A stretch of DNA of 35,745 bases from Bremia lactucae (GCF_004359215.1 NC_090616.1:3908608-3944352), one strand, 5' to 3'. Shown: positions 20,030 through 29,865, counted from the stretch's first letter. Notes: generated by a model not told the origin, from the sequence alone. Translations and numbers: made by a program.

Positions 20030-20688
20030 TGCGGTTGGAAGGGGTGCGTTAGCCAGGAGTACAACGGCACCCGCTTCCCAGAAATAGATCGTGGTGACTC
20101 GAAGAACGAGTACCCGACAGATAAGGACGATCAAAGGCACGTCAAAACGTGTGACCTTTGGATCAGTCTCTAATAAAGAGGGCGGGCCTTCGAACGAGGT
20201 GTTCGAGGTCTTCAAAGACGAAATTGCGAAGGCATCCTCAGTTAAAGTGCCCCGGCAAGTCTATAAATCTGCCGAGGAGATAGTAAATCTCCCGGAGATG
20301 TCGAGGATCTGCTCCTTGCCGAAATAAATAAAGAAAAGATCCACGAATGCCACAACTTACAAATCAACCAATGGACTGTTGCTCGTCGTCCACAATGGAC
20401 GAGAGCGTCCTAGAATCGGACTAAAAGAAACGGTCACTGCTCAAGGCTGGGATGCCTTGAGAGACAGACCGTTTCTTGAGGTTCTGTGGAAACATCGCGA
20501 TGTGTTTCCAAAAGTAGTACCGTGCAGCCTACCAGCAGATAGGGGCGTCGGGCACGAAATTGACCTCGAGCCTGGCACCAAGTATTGTGTGATCAGGCAA
20601 TGGCTGTTGCTGAAAAGACATATCGATTATATCAATGAGTTCTTCGACAAGCGAGCCAAGGCGGGACAGAGCCATGTTTCATTTTAAT
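20030..20688 (+). pseudogene. Protease-RT linker and RT start (E5 family)
   Basis: It matches the linker and RT start of the right arm (34378-35070), for example TGCGGTTGGAAGGGGTGCGT and GAACGAGTACCCGACAGAT. Frames read VTRRTSTRQIRT, then ETVTAQGWDALRDRPFLEVL and LPADRGVGHEIDLEPGTKYC. It stops at KRAKAGQSHVSF* near 20688. It lacks the 51-bp tandem duplication of the two arms, so it is a third, more divergent copy. Confidence 0.85.
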
Positions 20689-20727
20689 TGAGCTTACCCC
20701 AATGGCGGTGGCCCACAATACACATAC

Positions 20728-21244
20728 TGTAGGCGGGCACGTCGTAATGCGGCCACGCTCTACTTACACATACACCCTAGCACAGCGAGGAAGCGGTTTA
20801 ACGTGCTTCTCTTGCGTGCAGTGAGGTAGTTGCGGTGGGTGCGTTAGCGTCCTCACCCAACTCACTAAGTTTTCTGGTTAAGAGTCGTCACGGGAGCGGT
20901 CATCCGGCTCCTCGTGCGCACTCACCAAGTATGGATTTATGTTTAATCGCATTAAATATAAATACCTACTTTTACCAATTAATATGTCATCTCTATAGAT
21001 AACACTTAATATGTATTGCGAGCGTATCTTTCGAGATACCTCGCGTAACGGATGACGCTAGGCGTCATCCCTCCTAATGTGAATGCACCCATGTGCCTCA
21101 CCTCCACAAGGGTTGTTCACAAATGTGAACCACACCCGAGTGCTGTGTCTAATTACTTTAATTTAGTAATTGACCATCCCCATAAGTACACCAAGTGTAC
21201 TTAACGGGGACTGCGTAACATTATGGCAACTTTAGCCAGTTACA
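20728..21244 (-). repeat. 3' LTR of E5
   Basis: The minus strand starts TGTAACTGGCTAAAG at 21244 and ends CGTGCCCGCCTACA at 20728 (517 bp). A polypurine tract abuts its start. A TATA-like TATTTATATTTAATG lies on the minus strand near 20950, in a promoter-like position. Its end resembles those of the E1 and E3 LTRs (GTGCC...ACA). Orientation agrees with the minus-strand E5 pol at 22290-27300. The start resembles TGTAACNGGG of the others only partly. Confidence 0.6.
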
Positions 21245-21258
21245 CCATCTCCCTTTAA
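21245..21258 (-). promoter_or_regulatory. Polypurine tract of E5
   Basis: The minus strand reads TAAAGGGAGATGG directly before TGTAAC. Such a tract marks the inner edge of a 3' LTR and primes plus-strand DNA synthesis. Confidence 0.6.
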
Positions 21259-21375
21259 AAACAAATTAACATTTTTAAATTCGTCAAAGAGGAGCGAGAA
21301 ACTGCAAACAGCTTTACGCGCCGCTAGTTCACTCAATCACTCTAGCGAACTGTGTTTCCATACACGGCGCCAAAA

Positions 21376-22203
21376 ATGCCACCTAAAAGGGGCCACGTTG
21401 GTGGGTCGTCTGCGAAGACGCCCACTCAACCTCACACTAAGCGCACGAGCCGCATTAATTCGCCTGCCGCGTCAAATGCCTTAGTCGAAACGCCGACAGC
21501 CACTGCTGCTGTCGCGTTAACAGGGCTAAAGGATACATCCCACTTTAACAGTGAGCATGTTGATCCGTCGCTCATTGTCAACTACAATGAGTCGACACCG
21601 TTGCCGTCACCTCATAGTAGTAATGCGGGCAACGAGCTCATGAGGAAAGATGATGGCGCATTATTGTCCATCCAAACTTCTCCCATGGCTCACAGCATGG
21701 GGACAGCAGCATTTACGAATGCTGTCTCGTCGTCTGCGCTGGAAAGCGCAGCGATAGGTAATTAGAGCGCTGCCCATAAAGGCGCAGCCGCTTCTCCGTT
21801 GGGTATAACCACAACGCCTTATGCTCAGACCATAATCCATAATGGTTCTGACATAGAGATTTCGGAGCCTAAAGCCCCGCCGACGACACGTGAACGTGCT
21901 CAGTCGGTGTCACAAGCCAGTCATTTAGAACATGGCTATGTGACGGGTGGCATTCCAAAGATGCCCCCTCCATTTAAATGGCCTCGTTTAAACGGGCCAA
22001 GAGCGTCGCTCCTAGAGCGCGCTCTTGTAGACGCACATAATTATTATGGCGTCTTTAAATCATGGAGGGCTCAGGGAAAATCGCTTGGGCGTATATTCCC
22101 GATCCCGATCGCGTTGCGTTTAAATGAAAAGCCCGACCAATACGAGGCGAAATTCCTGCGCCGCATTCATCCGCATTCCGATGCGATGAAACAGCGGTCA
22201 TAG
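21376..22203 (+). CDS. Convergent ORF between E5 chromodomain and 3' LTR
   Basis: Not recognised. The ATG at 21376 (AAAAATGCC context) lies 131 nt inside the LTR. The frame runs 275 codons with one in-frame TAG (21763-21765). N-terminus basic and Pro/Ser/Thr-rich: MPPKRGHVGGSSAKTPTQPH, then SRINSPAASNALVETPTATA. Middle: HVDPSLIVNYNESTPLPSPH, and, after the TAG, IIHNGSDIEISEPKAPPTTR. C-terminal 90 residues look globular: PPPFKWPRLNGPRASLLERA, HNYYGVFKSWRAQGKSLG, DQYEAKFLRRIHPHSD. No zinc knuckle or enzyme motif is seen. It is antisense to E5 and ends about 90 bp before the chromodomain end. A TTCACTC near 21328 resembles an oomycete initiator. Gag of an unrelated plus-strand element is the alternative. 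Confidence 0.55.
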
Positions 22204-22289
22204 CGAATTAATTTCGCCCGCTTGCGTGTGAAAGACATCATGTGCGGTACTATACCACCTGTTTCTTCTCACAAAGCTACTTCTGCTAG

Positions 22290-22505
22290 TCCATTTGAGA
22301 CTAGCGAAGAGGCATCAGCTGGTGCTCCTTTTCATAGGCAGCCACCAAGCCGGGCACATCAATACGTAGGGTATCAATCGGTTCCCAAGTGTCAAAACTC
22401 TTCGGGTAACCTTTTCATTGGACGAGGATCTCATACCCTTGCCTCACGGAGCGGTGGGCAAGCAACCTTTTAACAAGGAAGCGTTGATTCCCACCCGCAT
22501 CCATT
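22290..22505 (-). pseudogene. Chromodomain of E5 integrase
   Basis: On the minus strand: NQRFLVKRLLAHRSVRQGYE, ILVQ, TGA, KGYPKSFDTWEPIDTLRIDV and PGLVAAYEKEHQLMPLR. The TGA stands where W of the (V/K)W(K/R)GY core is expected, so the key aromatic residue is lost by a single-base change. It is more divergent than the E3 and E4 chromodomains, consistent with another family. Confidence 0.88.
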
Positions 22506-24164
22506 TGTGCAGGCGGCGCACGATAAAAATGGCGATCTCGCTTAAATAATCGGGGCTGCCTAACCTTCGTCCGTTCAGTCACATTATGGCGTTAAGCGCT
22601 GCTGAACGACGTATTGAGGATCTCGAGGGTCAAGTCTCGCGACTGACCTCGGATCTCGTTGATGTCCGAACTAAGGCTCGTCAGGGTTATGATGCCTGAA
22701 GACTCGCTTGGACCTCTTTGAGAGGATAATACTGAGGGAATCGCGTTACTCGCGTGATGTCCCTCGATCTCCAAGTCCTGTTCGTGGTGGGAGGAGTCGG
22801 TCCGATAGCTTTCCGCCTTCACCGTCCCCCCTCACCCGAACGACGCTCGACTCACAGTCGGCGTCACCATCGGTCTCCTTAGACGGATGGGGGTATGCGA
22901 CCTCATTTGGGTCTACATACCGCTTCAGACGACCCACGTAATATACGGGGTCGGACTTCATATACGGGGGAAGGGTGAGCCTATAATTTAGGTCTCCAAC
23001 CTCTTCTACCACAGTAAAGGGCCCAATGAAACGCGACAACAACTTCGTAGTACCTACAGGTAGTACAGAAATCGCATTTTAGGTAGGGTAGCAGTACTTA
23101 ATAGTACTTTTTCACCCACTCTAAAGCGTTCATTATTTTTGCGACCATTTCGGTCCACATATTTTTTTTGCTTGTCCTGTGCGCTTGCCATTGCGTCACG
23201 GACTTTACGAGTGATGGCTAATCGCTCATCCACAAAGCGTTGAGCCTCGCTCCCCCTTTAGCATCAAACTCGCCTATGACACCGCCGGGAGTTTGGTCAT
23301 AGGTCGTAGTTTTATTGACCACTGCTAATCTGGCAGGGTCACTAGGGCAAGTTTCAGTCTTTGAGATGATACCCTCATGGGTCATCGTCATATTGACGAA
23401 ACTATGTCCCTCTTTCGCACCGAGCATAGTGAGAGGCCCTCCCCCACTAAGACTCGGGCTGCACACAAACGAGACTGGCGTCCGAGGATGGCGCAGTTCG
23501 TTAATATAAAACGGTGTCTTACCCGTACTGGCGTGGACACTGGTATTTATAGCGAACTCCACAAAGGGCAATTGCTTACTCCACTCTTTGGGAGTTTCTA
23601 TAGTGCGTAAGACATCCACCACGACCCTATTGGCACGTTCTGTTTGGCCATCGGTCTGGGGATGATCTGCGGTCGACATCTTGAGCTTGCTACCAAGCAG
23701 CTCGAACACATGTCGCCAAAAACCAGACGTAAAACTTGGATCCCGGTCCGATACTATGGACTCGGGCATCCCATGTAGTCGGCAAACATGATCCAGGAAC
23801 AAGAGATGCCTCCTTGCCTGTGATCGATGTTTGACATGGTGCTAAATGAACCATCTTGATCAGTCTGTCTACAAAGACGACTAGCCCCGTCCGACCCTTA
23901 ACATGAAGTCCGGACTTGCTGACTTTTAACAGTTGGTTGGAATCGGTAGCGGCTTCAGCGGCGCACTGCTGGACGGTGTAGGCTTAATGCACTGTTCGCA
24001 GGAGCGAATATAGTTTGCCACCCATCTTTATAGATGTGGTCACCAAAATTTCTCTGACACTCGTAAGAATGTCTTTTCACGGCCCAGATGCCCCCTTGAT
24101 GGCGCATCATGGAGCTCATGAAGAATCATCAGCTTGAGATCTGTGTCATGAGGCACATAGATTC
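22506..24164 (-). pseudogene. Integrase of E5
   Basis: From 24164 downward: ELHDAPSRGHLGREKT and IRSCEQC give the H,H,C,C zinc site with a stop inside; the first-D region near 23940-23860 is broken. The frame 23802-23218 holds SIVSDRDPSFTSGFW and DHPQTDGQTERANRVV, with 35 residues between D19 and E55, then LPFVEFAINTSVHASTGKTP. The C-terminal module (23042-22900) reads RFIGPFTVVEEVGDLNYRLT and DPVYYVGRLKRYVDP. The region 22745-22506 is the degenerate linker to the chromodomain. Confidence 0.9.
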
Positions 24165-24830
24165 TTAGGGGGTCACAAGGTGACAGCTGATGCCATAACA
24201 GGCCATCGCTGTAGCTAGAGAGATTAAGCTTAGCCTTAAGTGCGACGGAAGGGTTACATTTCGTCCACCAAAGTGATCCAACAGCAGGCGACAGTGCTCG
24301 TCCTGACTGTAGCTCTCCTTTATTTCGGAGGCCAATAAGTTTGTCACGTGGTATGCCTTCATGGCTGCCAACGTTGACGACTCAACTTGTGCCTTAGCAC
24401 GAGACACACTATCCTGGTGTCTAACCACGAAGTCTGGTCTGCGCGATAAAGCGTCAGCCAAGACATTCGACTTACTCGACTTGTATTTCAACTTTAAAAA
24501 TTAAATTTAGAGAAGAATGCAAGCCATCTTGCCATTCTAGGCAAGAGGTGCGGTGAGTTTGTTGCGGTCCGCAGTGATGCGTGATCCGTATAAACCACAA
24601 ATGCTTCGGTGCCCAGTAGGTGCACGCGAAGCTTGACAAGAGCATACTCTATTGAAAGTAGCTCTTTGTCATGCACAATGTAATTCAGATCCGCGGCTTT
24701 TAAAAGCCGGGACTGATAAGAGATGACACGGTCAACGCCGTCGTCATCCTTCTTCATGAGCGCGTTGTCGATTGCGAAATAACTTGAATCGCAGACTACG
24801 CTCAAAAGCTTATCCGCGTCTGCAATGCCA
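24165..24830 (-). pseudogene. RNase H of E5
   Basis: On the minus strand: SVVCDSSYFAIDNALMKKDD, SYQSRLLKAADLNYIVHDKE, LVKLRVHLLGTEAFVVYTDH, SPHLLPRMARWLAFFSKFNF, then after a frame change KSSKSNVLADALSRRPDFVV. Acidic residues D (CDSS), E (DKEL), D (YTDH) and D (ADAL) are all present. The rest (to 24165) is the RNase H-integrase connection, ending in HLVTP. Confidence 0.9.
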
Positions 24831-25835
24831 AGACCGGTGCTTCCATAATAGATTGCTTCACTGATGTGAATTTTATTTTTCGGAGTTTGTATAATATGTA
24901 TCTAGTTGACCTTTCAATTAAACCCATTCTGCGTCCTTTGTAAGGAGGTCAAATAATGGCTTAGTTTGCTCACCATAATTCTTGCTATACTTATGCAAGT
25001 AATAAGCGAGCCCTATGAATTGCGCAAATCCTTCACATGCCGTGGGATTGGCCATTCCTATACTGATTTTACCTTGTCTGGGTCTGCTCGTTCACCATGT
25101 ATACCTACGATGCAACCCCGCACAGGTATCTAAGGGACCCCTATGAAGCAATTTTGCAAGTTGACTTACAATCTGGCGTCCTTTAGAGTCTGCAACACAG
25201 CGTCTAAATGACGCTTCTGCGACTCTATTGCGCACAGCCCGTCCTCGCCCTTCTATGCACGAATACATTGTTAAATTAATGGAGCGCGTAGGCACGATGC
25301 TGACGCATCACGGGAGCCACCACTCGGTTGAATGTCGCTGGTGTATTTTTCAAACCTTGGGGCATCACAAGCCACTCCCAAAGCATACCGCATGGGGTGC
25401 TTACAGCTGTTTTGGCAACATCGGACTCTCTCGTGAGTACGTGATAGTAGTCATTTTTCAAATTCAACGCGGAAAAGATAGTTGACTTTCCCATGGAGTT
25501 CAACAAAACATCTTTCACCGGGATTGGCGTTTGCGCCGGTGTTGTCGCCGTGTTCAGCTTATTGTTAGCATGAACCACGCGCCATCCACCTGTGGCTTTA
25601 CGCACACAAAAGGTCGGGCTGCAGTTAGGCGATTTGCTTTCACGCATGGCACATGTCTCGCCTTGGCTCGCTTGTCTAAAAACACATCGAGATAATCGAC
25701 TTGTTCTTTCGGCAACGGCCATTGTCTGGTCACACAATACTTGGTGCCAGGTTCCAGGTCTATTTCGTGCCCGATACCCCTATCTGCTGGTAGGCGGCTC
25801 GGCACTTCTTCTGGAAACACATCGCAATATTCCAC
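24831..25835 (-). pseudogene. Reverse transcriptase of E5
   Basis: From 25835: DVFPEEVPSRLPADRGIGHE, LEPGTKYCVTRQWPLPKEQV, then by a frame change SPTFCVRKATGGWRVVHANN, TPIPVKDVLLNSMGKSTIFS and CGMLWEWLVMPQGLKNTPAT. At the polymerase box (near 25266) the frame reads ALH, TAA, FNNVFVH: Y has become a stop and both catalytic aspartates read N. The thumb follows to 24831 with stops (ADPDKVKSV*EWPIP). The same lesions occur in the right arm. Confidence 0.92.
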
Positions 25836-26037
25836 AGAACCTCAAAGAACGGACTGTCTCTCAAGGCATCCCAGCCTTGAGCAGTAATCTGTTTCTTTTT
25901 GTCCGTTTCTAGGACGCTCTCGTCCATTGTGGGCGACGAGCAACAGTCCACCAAGTTCTCTTCTGGAACTGGTGTACCTATTTCGTGAAAATTTTCTTCC
26001 TTTAGTTTGTCAAGGAACAGATCCCACGACATTTCTG

Positions 26038-26139
26038 GTAGTTTTACAATCTGGCAGATTTAATGTCTTGCCGGAGCATCTCAACTGAGAACTTTTACAA
26101 TCTGGTAGATTTAATGTCTTGCCGGAGCATCTCAACTGA
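26038..26139 (-). repeat. 51-bp tandem duplication (left arm)
   Basis: Two copies of a 51-bp unit (a multiple of three) in the protease-RT linker, differing at one or two positions. The same duplication is at 34579-34680, but not in the copy at 20030-20688. Confidence 0.9.
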
Positions 26140-26990
26140 GGATCCGCAATTTTGTATTTGACGGCCTCATACACCTCGTTCAAGGCCCGTCCTCTTTAGT
26201 AGGGACTGATCCAAAGGTCACACGTTTTGACGTGCCTTTGATCGTCACAATCTGTCGGGTACTCGTTCTTCGAGTCACCACGGACCTTTTTCTGGGAAGC
26301 GGTTGCCGTTGTACTCCTGGCTAACGCACCCCTTCCAACCGCACCAGGCTCTAGGCACTGTGCCGGTTTATGCGACGCATGACTTCTTGTCAGCTTGCCG
26401 TCTACGCCACAGGCTCTTGGTTCTGTCCAGGACTATGGGACACATGACTATTTGTCATTGCCCTTTTCACTACCTCAGTCTCCACGAACTGGGTAGGACT
26501 TGGTGACGTTTGACATCCCGTCAACGCACCCTCAACTGTGTTCGACACGACATCAGTTGCATAGGCCTCTCGCAGGAGCACATCCTTTCCGGTGTCCTGC
26601 GTAGAGCTCGCAACTGTGCGTGTACGCCAGTCTATCCATGGTTGGTACTTTGCCAACCATGGCATGCCTACGATGTGGCCAAACGGAGTCTCCATACCTA
26701 GCACTGTGAACCTCTCTTTATAAGAGAAGTCACTAAAACTGAAGGCGAGTACAACTTGAACTCCTTCAGAGTTAACGAGCGCGCCGTTCGCTAAACGAAC
26801 GGTCGCGTCTTCTCGCTTGCCATCCTGGCAAAGCGACTCAAATATCGCCGTCTCGTTCTTAGAGCTGCGAGTTTCACAAAAATTTGTGATGCACCCGAAT
26901 CCACTAGGAGGGTCATCACCTGGTCATAGCCTCGTACGTGAGCGCTATAGACCAGCAGGGTTGAGAACCGAAATTTCGAGACCTCAGGGA
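26140..26990 (-). pseudogene. Aspartic protease and linker of E5
   Basis: On the minus strand, 26964-26791 reads TLLVYSAHVRGYDQVMTLLV, DSGASQIFVKLAALRTRRRY; D-S-G-A is intact. The C-terminal part (26704-26600) reads ETPFGHIVGMPWLAKYQPWI, DWRTRTV. The rest down to 26140 is a linker with VEGALTGCQTSP and the RT-side sequence KNEYPTD-like frames. The protease core has few lesions in this copy. It separates gag zinc knuckle (right) from RT (left) in normal order. Confidence 0.88.
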
Positions 26991-27065
26991 CTGTGCTCCC
27001 CATTTGTTCCACATCTCTGAACTTAGAGGAAGCTTCAGAGTCCGCGTCAGTAAGGCATCCCGCGC

Positions 27066-27350
27066 CTACTGCGCTCTTGAATTTCCCGAACCCCCAATGA
27101 TTGATGCAGAGTTCATGCGTCTCGCACGCTGGTTCTTGCCATCGCCCTTTGGGAAGGGAGTCCTCTTGCTGGGCGTCTTCGCTCCAGCAGGGACCCTGGC
27201 ATAGCAGTGAGCCATCGCGTGGTCGCGCTTGCCGCATATAAAGCAGACTACATCTGCATTGCACAACTTTACGGGAGTGGCATCTGTCCTCTCGGCGGAC
27301 GCCTTATACCAAGCTGTCGCCGAGGCACTATTGTAGGATTGCCGCTCAAC
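27066..27350 (-). pseudogene. Gag nucleocapsid fragment of E5
   Basis: On the minus strand the frame holds CFICGKRDHAMAHC, a complete CX2CX4HX4C zinc knuckle that binds element RNA, followed by PAGAKTPSKRTPFPKGDGKN. Upstream it runs to about 27350 (AERTDATPVKL), where it meets the LTR at 27356 reading the other way. The rest of the gag is missing, so the LTR junction truncated it. Confidence 0.88.
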
Positions 27351-27355
27351 TAAGG

Positions 27356-27641
27356 TGTAACGGGGTCACACGTGACTGGTGTATTGACACACTAAGGATA
27401 TTTGGACTATGTCATATAGTCGGGAAGTGTGTCAGTACATCATGGAATATAGATGGATACCGTTATGACTCTTTAGGTACGAATGACACGTGTCAGCTTC
27501 TCAAGTACGGAATATTGATATTCTGTAGTACTAAATTCGTAGCATTTAATAGCCTGATTTATTACTGTAGTTAGACTGCTAAAAGATCTCAACATATAAC
27601 AGTTAAGAACTTCTTCTGTGAGTTGCTGTGGCCTTGTCACA
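27356..27641 (+). repeat. LTR (5') of the inner element, left arm
   Basis: It begins TGTAACGGGGTCACACG and ends CCTTGTCACA (286 bp), followed by CC and a primer-binding site. It is the inverted twin of 33074-33359, about 98% alike, and about 85% like the LTR at 28975. Confidence 0.85.
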
Positions 27642-27643
27642 CC

Positions 27644-27664
27644 TGGTAGCACTTGTAGTCAATC
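27644..27664 (+). promoter_or_regulatory. tRNA primer-binding site (left arm)
   Basis: TGGTAGCACTTGTAGTCAATC, two bases after the LTR end, identical in core to the E1 and E2 sites. Confidence 0.8.
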
Positions 27665-27690
27665 CCGCGGCCAAGGATAAAATAATCTGG

Positions 27691-28424
27691 ATGGCAATCA
27701 GGATGGCTGACACGGAAGACTATATGCCGATCAGGCAGGAATATCCTCACCTTCCCGATGCACATTGGGCGACGCTTGAAAGGATGGTTAGCCTGTTAGG
27801 CGGGAAGACTTTGTCGGGTTCCCTTCCCTGACTGCCGACCAACAAAGGGCTCGAGTTGAGCACTTCGAGCGCTACGATTCCTCTCTCATTGCTCACGTGA
27901 GTACGGCGGCGCAAGATGCCGCACGTACGGCAATGAGAGCTGAGCACAGGGCGCCTTTTCGACGCCGGCGTCGTTAACGCCGCGTCCAGATATGTCGAAG
28001 CCTGTATAGATCCGTTATTTCCACCTTCAACGGGCTTCTGGATCCGGGACAATTTTCCAGTATTTAAATTTGATGCCAATCGAGATTGCGCTGAGTGCAG
28101 GCCAGATTCGCGACGCGGGGTCTCAAGTGGCCTTTGCCCTTTCGAACCCTGGGAGGTCGGGCAAGGGCGTGAAGTATGGCCAGAGAGGCGTCTACTCCGG
28201 GATACTTTGTCTCGTGGGAGTTCATGGCCTAGGAGATGCGAAGGACATTTCTGATCGCCGACGTGGCCTACCGTCATCGGTCGTTATTCTTGCGGAGCAA
28301 GCATACCGGTCCTTACAGGACTATGTCATGGAGCTCCAAAATTTGAGGCCGCCATGGCCGGAGCTCCGTTGGCGGAAGAACTTAAGGTCACGGTAATCAT
28401 AGAAGGTGACCTAGTCGGTCCTGT
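27691..28424 (+). pseudogene. Gag of the inner element (left arm), truncated
   Basis: ATGs at 27691 and 27703 open MADTEDYMPIRQEYPHLPDA, LERMVSLLGGKTLSG; after a shift LTADQQRARVEHFERYDSSL and a TAA; the capsid follows in other frames as EIALSAGQIRDAGSQVAFAL and LQDYVMELQN. It breaks off at 28424, the inner end of the inverted repeat, while its twin on the right continues. A long open frame on the opposite strand (28277-27747) has no family features. Confidence 0.85.
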
Positions 28425-28974
28425 AATGGGGCATGATGCACGTCTGTGAATATCGGGGATGATGGTGGTGTGTCGGACTCGCGAGCACACTTAGTCCTTG
28501 TGCACGCTCCTGCCGCTTCCGGCATCGCGCGGCAATTCGCAGAGCTGACACGGCACGTGGCTTCTTATTCGAGCGATGTTTGAGCAGCGCGTTGCCAGAA
28601 GCTGTGCGACGCAGCTTGCCGAGCAGATTGTTTCGCTCACGATCTTTCGTATCAGAGTTGTTTTCGTCCTAGCGAGCTGACTCTTGTGGAGATGATGCCT
28701 TAGTATCCGGTAAGTCATCACGAACGGTGTTTTACAGCTCAAGTGATGTTCTTCGGCGTGCCCGGTGGGCGTCGTGACGTCTGTCGTTGTGGAGACTATA
28801 TCAGTCGATAGTGTCGTGGCCTGCGAGTGCCCTTGGGGCGTCTTAGGGTAAGTCGTAACTGTAGTGACACGGTGGTTCTGCGTCTGTGGGTGCCAGCGTG
28901 GCAAATTCGTTGTGTCACTTCCCTTAGTATCCCCACTCCCCGCAAACGGTGTTTCCTATTTGGGTGTGGGAAGG
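28425..28974 (+). other. Unrecognised stretch ending in a polypurine tract
   Basis: No family motif is recognised. Weak plus-strand coding-like reading near 28480-28690 (IARQFAELTRHVASYSSDV, LCDAACRADCFAHDL). The end, TGGGTGTGGGAAGG (28961-28974), abuts the LTR start at 28975 like a polypurine tract, so this may be the 3' part of a plus-strand element. A minus frame at 28904-28491 is Thr/His-rich but opens without ATG. Confidence 0.45.
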
Positions 28975-29267
28975 TGTACCGGGGTCACATGTGTTGGTGT
29001 GTTGAAACACTAAGGATATTTTGACTATGTCATATAGTCGGGATGTGTGTCAGTACCTCCGGAAATATTGCTGGGTTACCGATATGACTCATTTAGGTAC
29101 GAATGACACGTGTCGGCTCCTTAAGTACGGAATATTGAAATTCAGTAGTATTAAATTAGTAGCATTTAGTTACTTAATTTATTACTGTAGTTAGGCTGCT
29201 AAAAAAAATATCTCAACATGTAACAGTTTAGAACTTCCTCTGTGAGTTGCTGTGTGACCCTGTCACA
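28975..29267 (+). repeat. LTR, probable 3' LTR of a deleted plus element
   Basis: It begins TGTACCGGGGTCACATG and ends ACCCTGTCACA (293 bp). It aligns throughout with the LTR at 27356-27641 in the same orientation, at roughly 85% by eye. No primer-binding site follows, and a purine-rich run precedes it, so a 3' LTR or solo LTR is likely. No target duplication with the 27356 LTR is seen. Confidence 0.75.
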
Positions 29268-29291
29268 CATCGCCTATAAGCGTTCACGAGG

Positions 29292-29865
29292 TCCGCGCTG
29301 TCCTTCACGAGGCGGTTTACTGGTTCCCACGTATTATGGGCCTTTGAGTAGCCACGTCACTTTAACTAGAACTCCTGCCGTCCCGCCTGACGGCGATGTC
29401 CGACCAAATTTTCCACATGGAAGTATCTCTCCCCGTCGAGACCCAACAAGGGTTGAGGAGGACGGATCATACCACCATGGTTCATCGCGGTCGTCTGGAT
29501 AGTTACGACATTTTCAGAGCTCACTAGCTTCCTGCCAGGATCGTTTGGGGATCGTCGAGACGACCTATCTGCCTTAAGGTATCTTGTCCGCGTGTTTGAG
29601 GACCATGATCATGCGGATGATCGTCGTGTGAAACATTGTCAGGAATCACAGAGCCGACAACGACATCGCTTGGAGCAGCTTGCGACTCAGCTCGACGACA
29701 GGATCGGGTATTTGACTGCGACGATGGACAAGGACTTGAATAACCATCAGCGTTGGCTGGTTCCGTTGTTTAATCGGGCGGAGATCCATGAGCGCCACCT
29801 TGCGAGATCAACGCAGCTCCTGCACCTCTCTCGCGCCATTCTGCGTACCTCTTGGGTCATCCGTC
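29292..29865 (+). pseudogene. Unrecognised plus-strand coding region, helical
   Basis: A Pro/Arg/Ser-rich frame to about 29502 (TPAVPPDGDVRPNFPHGSIS) is followed, in another frame, by LRYLVRVFEDHDHADDRRVK, SRQRHRLEQLATQLDDRIGY, LTATMDKDLNNHQRWLVPLF and IHERHLARSTQLLHLSRAIL, which looks like an amphipathic helical or coiled-coil region. It lies right of an LTR and converges on the truncated minus-strand integrase of E6. It may be a Gag N-terminus of an unknown family or a counterpart of the convergent ORFs at 11745 and 21376. Confidence 0.4.

Larger units (their letters stand above)
24974..28424. repeat. Left arm of 3.45-kb inverted repeat
   Basis: Reverse complement of 32289-35744. Paired positions sum to about 60718 at the outer end and 60713 at the inner end, so only a few indels separate them. 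By eye identity is about 98% except for one patch near 26950-27120. The inner end is sharp: the match stops after GTCGGTCCTGT at 28424. The outer end matches to the last base but one of the window. Confidence 0.95.

Noticed and set aside
22222..22941. Plus-strand frames opposite the E5 chromodomain and linker, including a Ser/Arg-rich one at 22708-22941 and MALSAAERRIEDLEGQVSRL at 22585
   Set aside because: The minus strand carries chromodomain, linker and integrase C-terminus in order. The plus reading at 22585 is suggestive, but lies in the linker interval and has no other support.
27747..28277. Long minus-strand open frame of 176 codons, with its twin at 32437-32967 on the plus strand
   Set aside because: It is antisense to the gag capsid in both arms; its sameness in the two arms only reflects the inverted duplication.
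28491..28904. Thr/His-rich minus-strand frame next to the 28975 LTR as a further antisense ORF
   Set aside because: It resembles the N-termini of the convergent ORFs, but it opens at TTG with an upstream in-frame TAG and no ATG, so it is too weak to claim.
27356..29267. LTR-gag-LTR as an intact short insertion
   Set aside because: The two LTRs are only about 85% alike and no target-site duplication flanks them, while the 27356 LTR matches the right-arm LTR at 98%. They are not a simple LTR pair.
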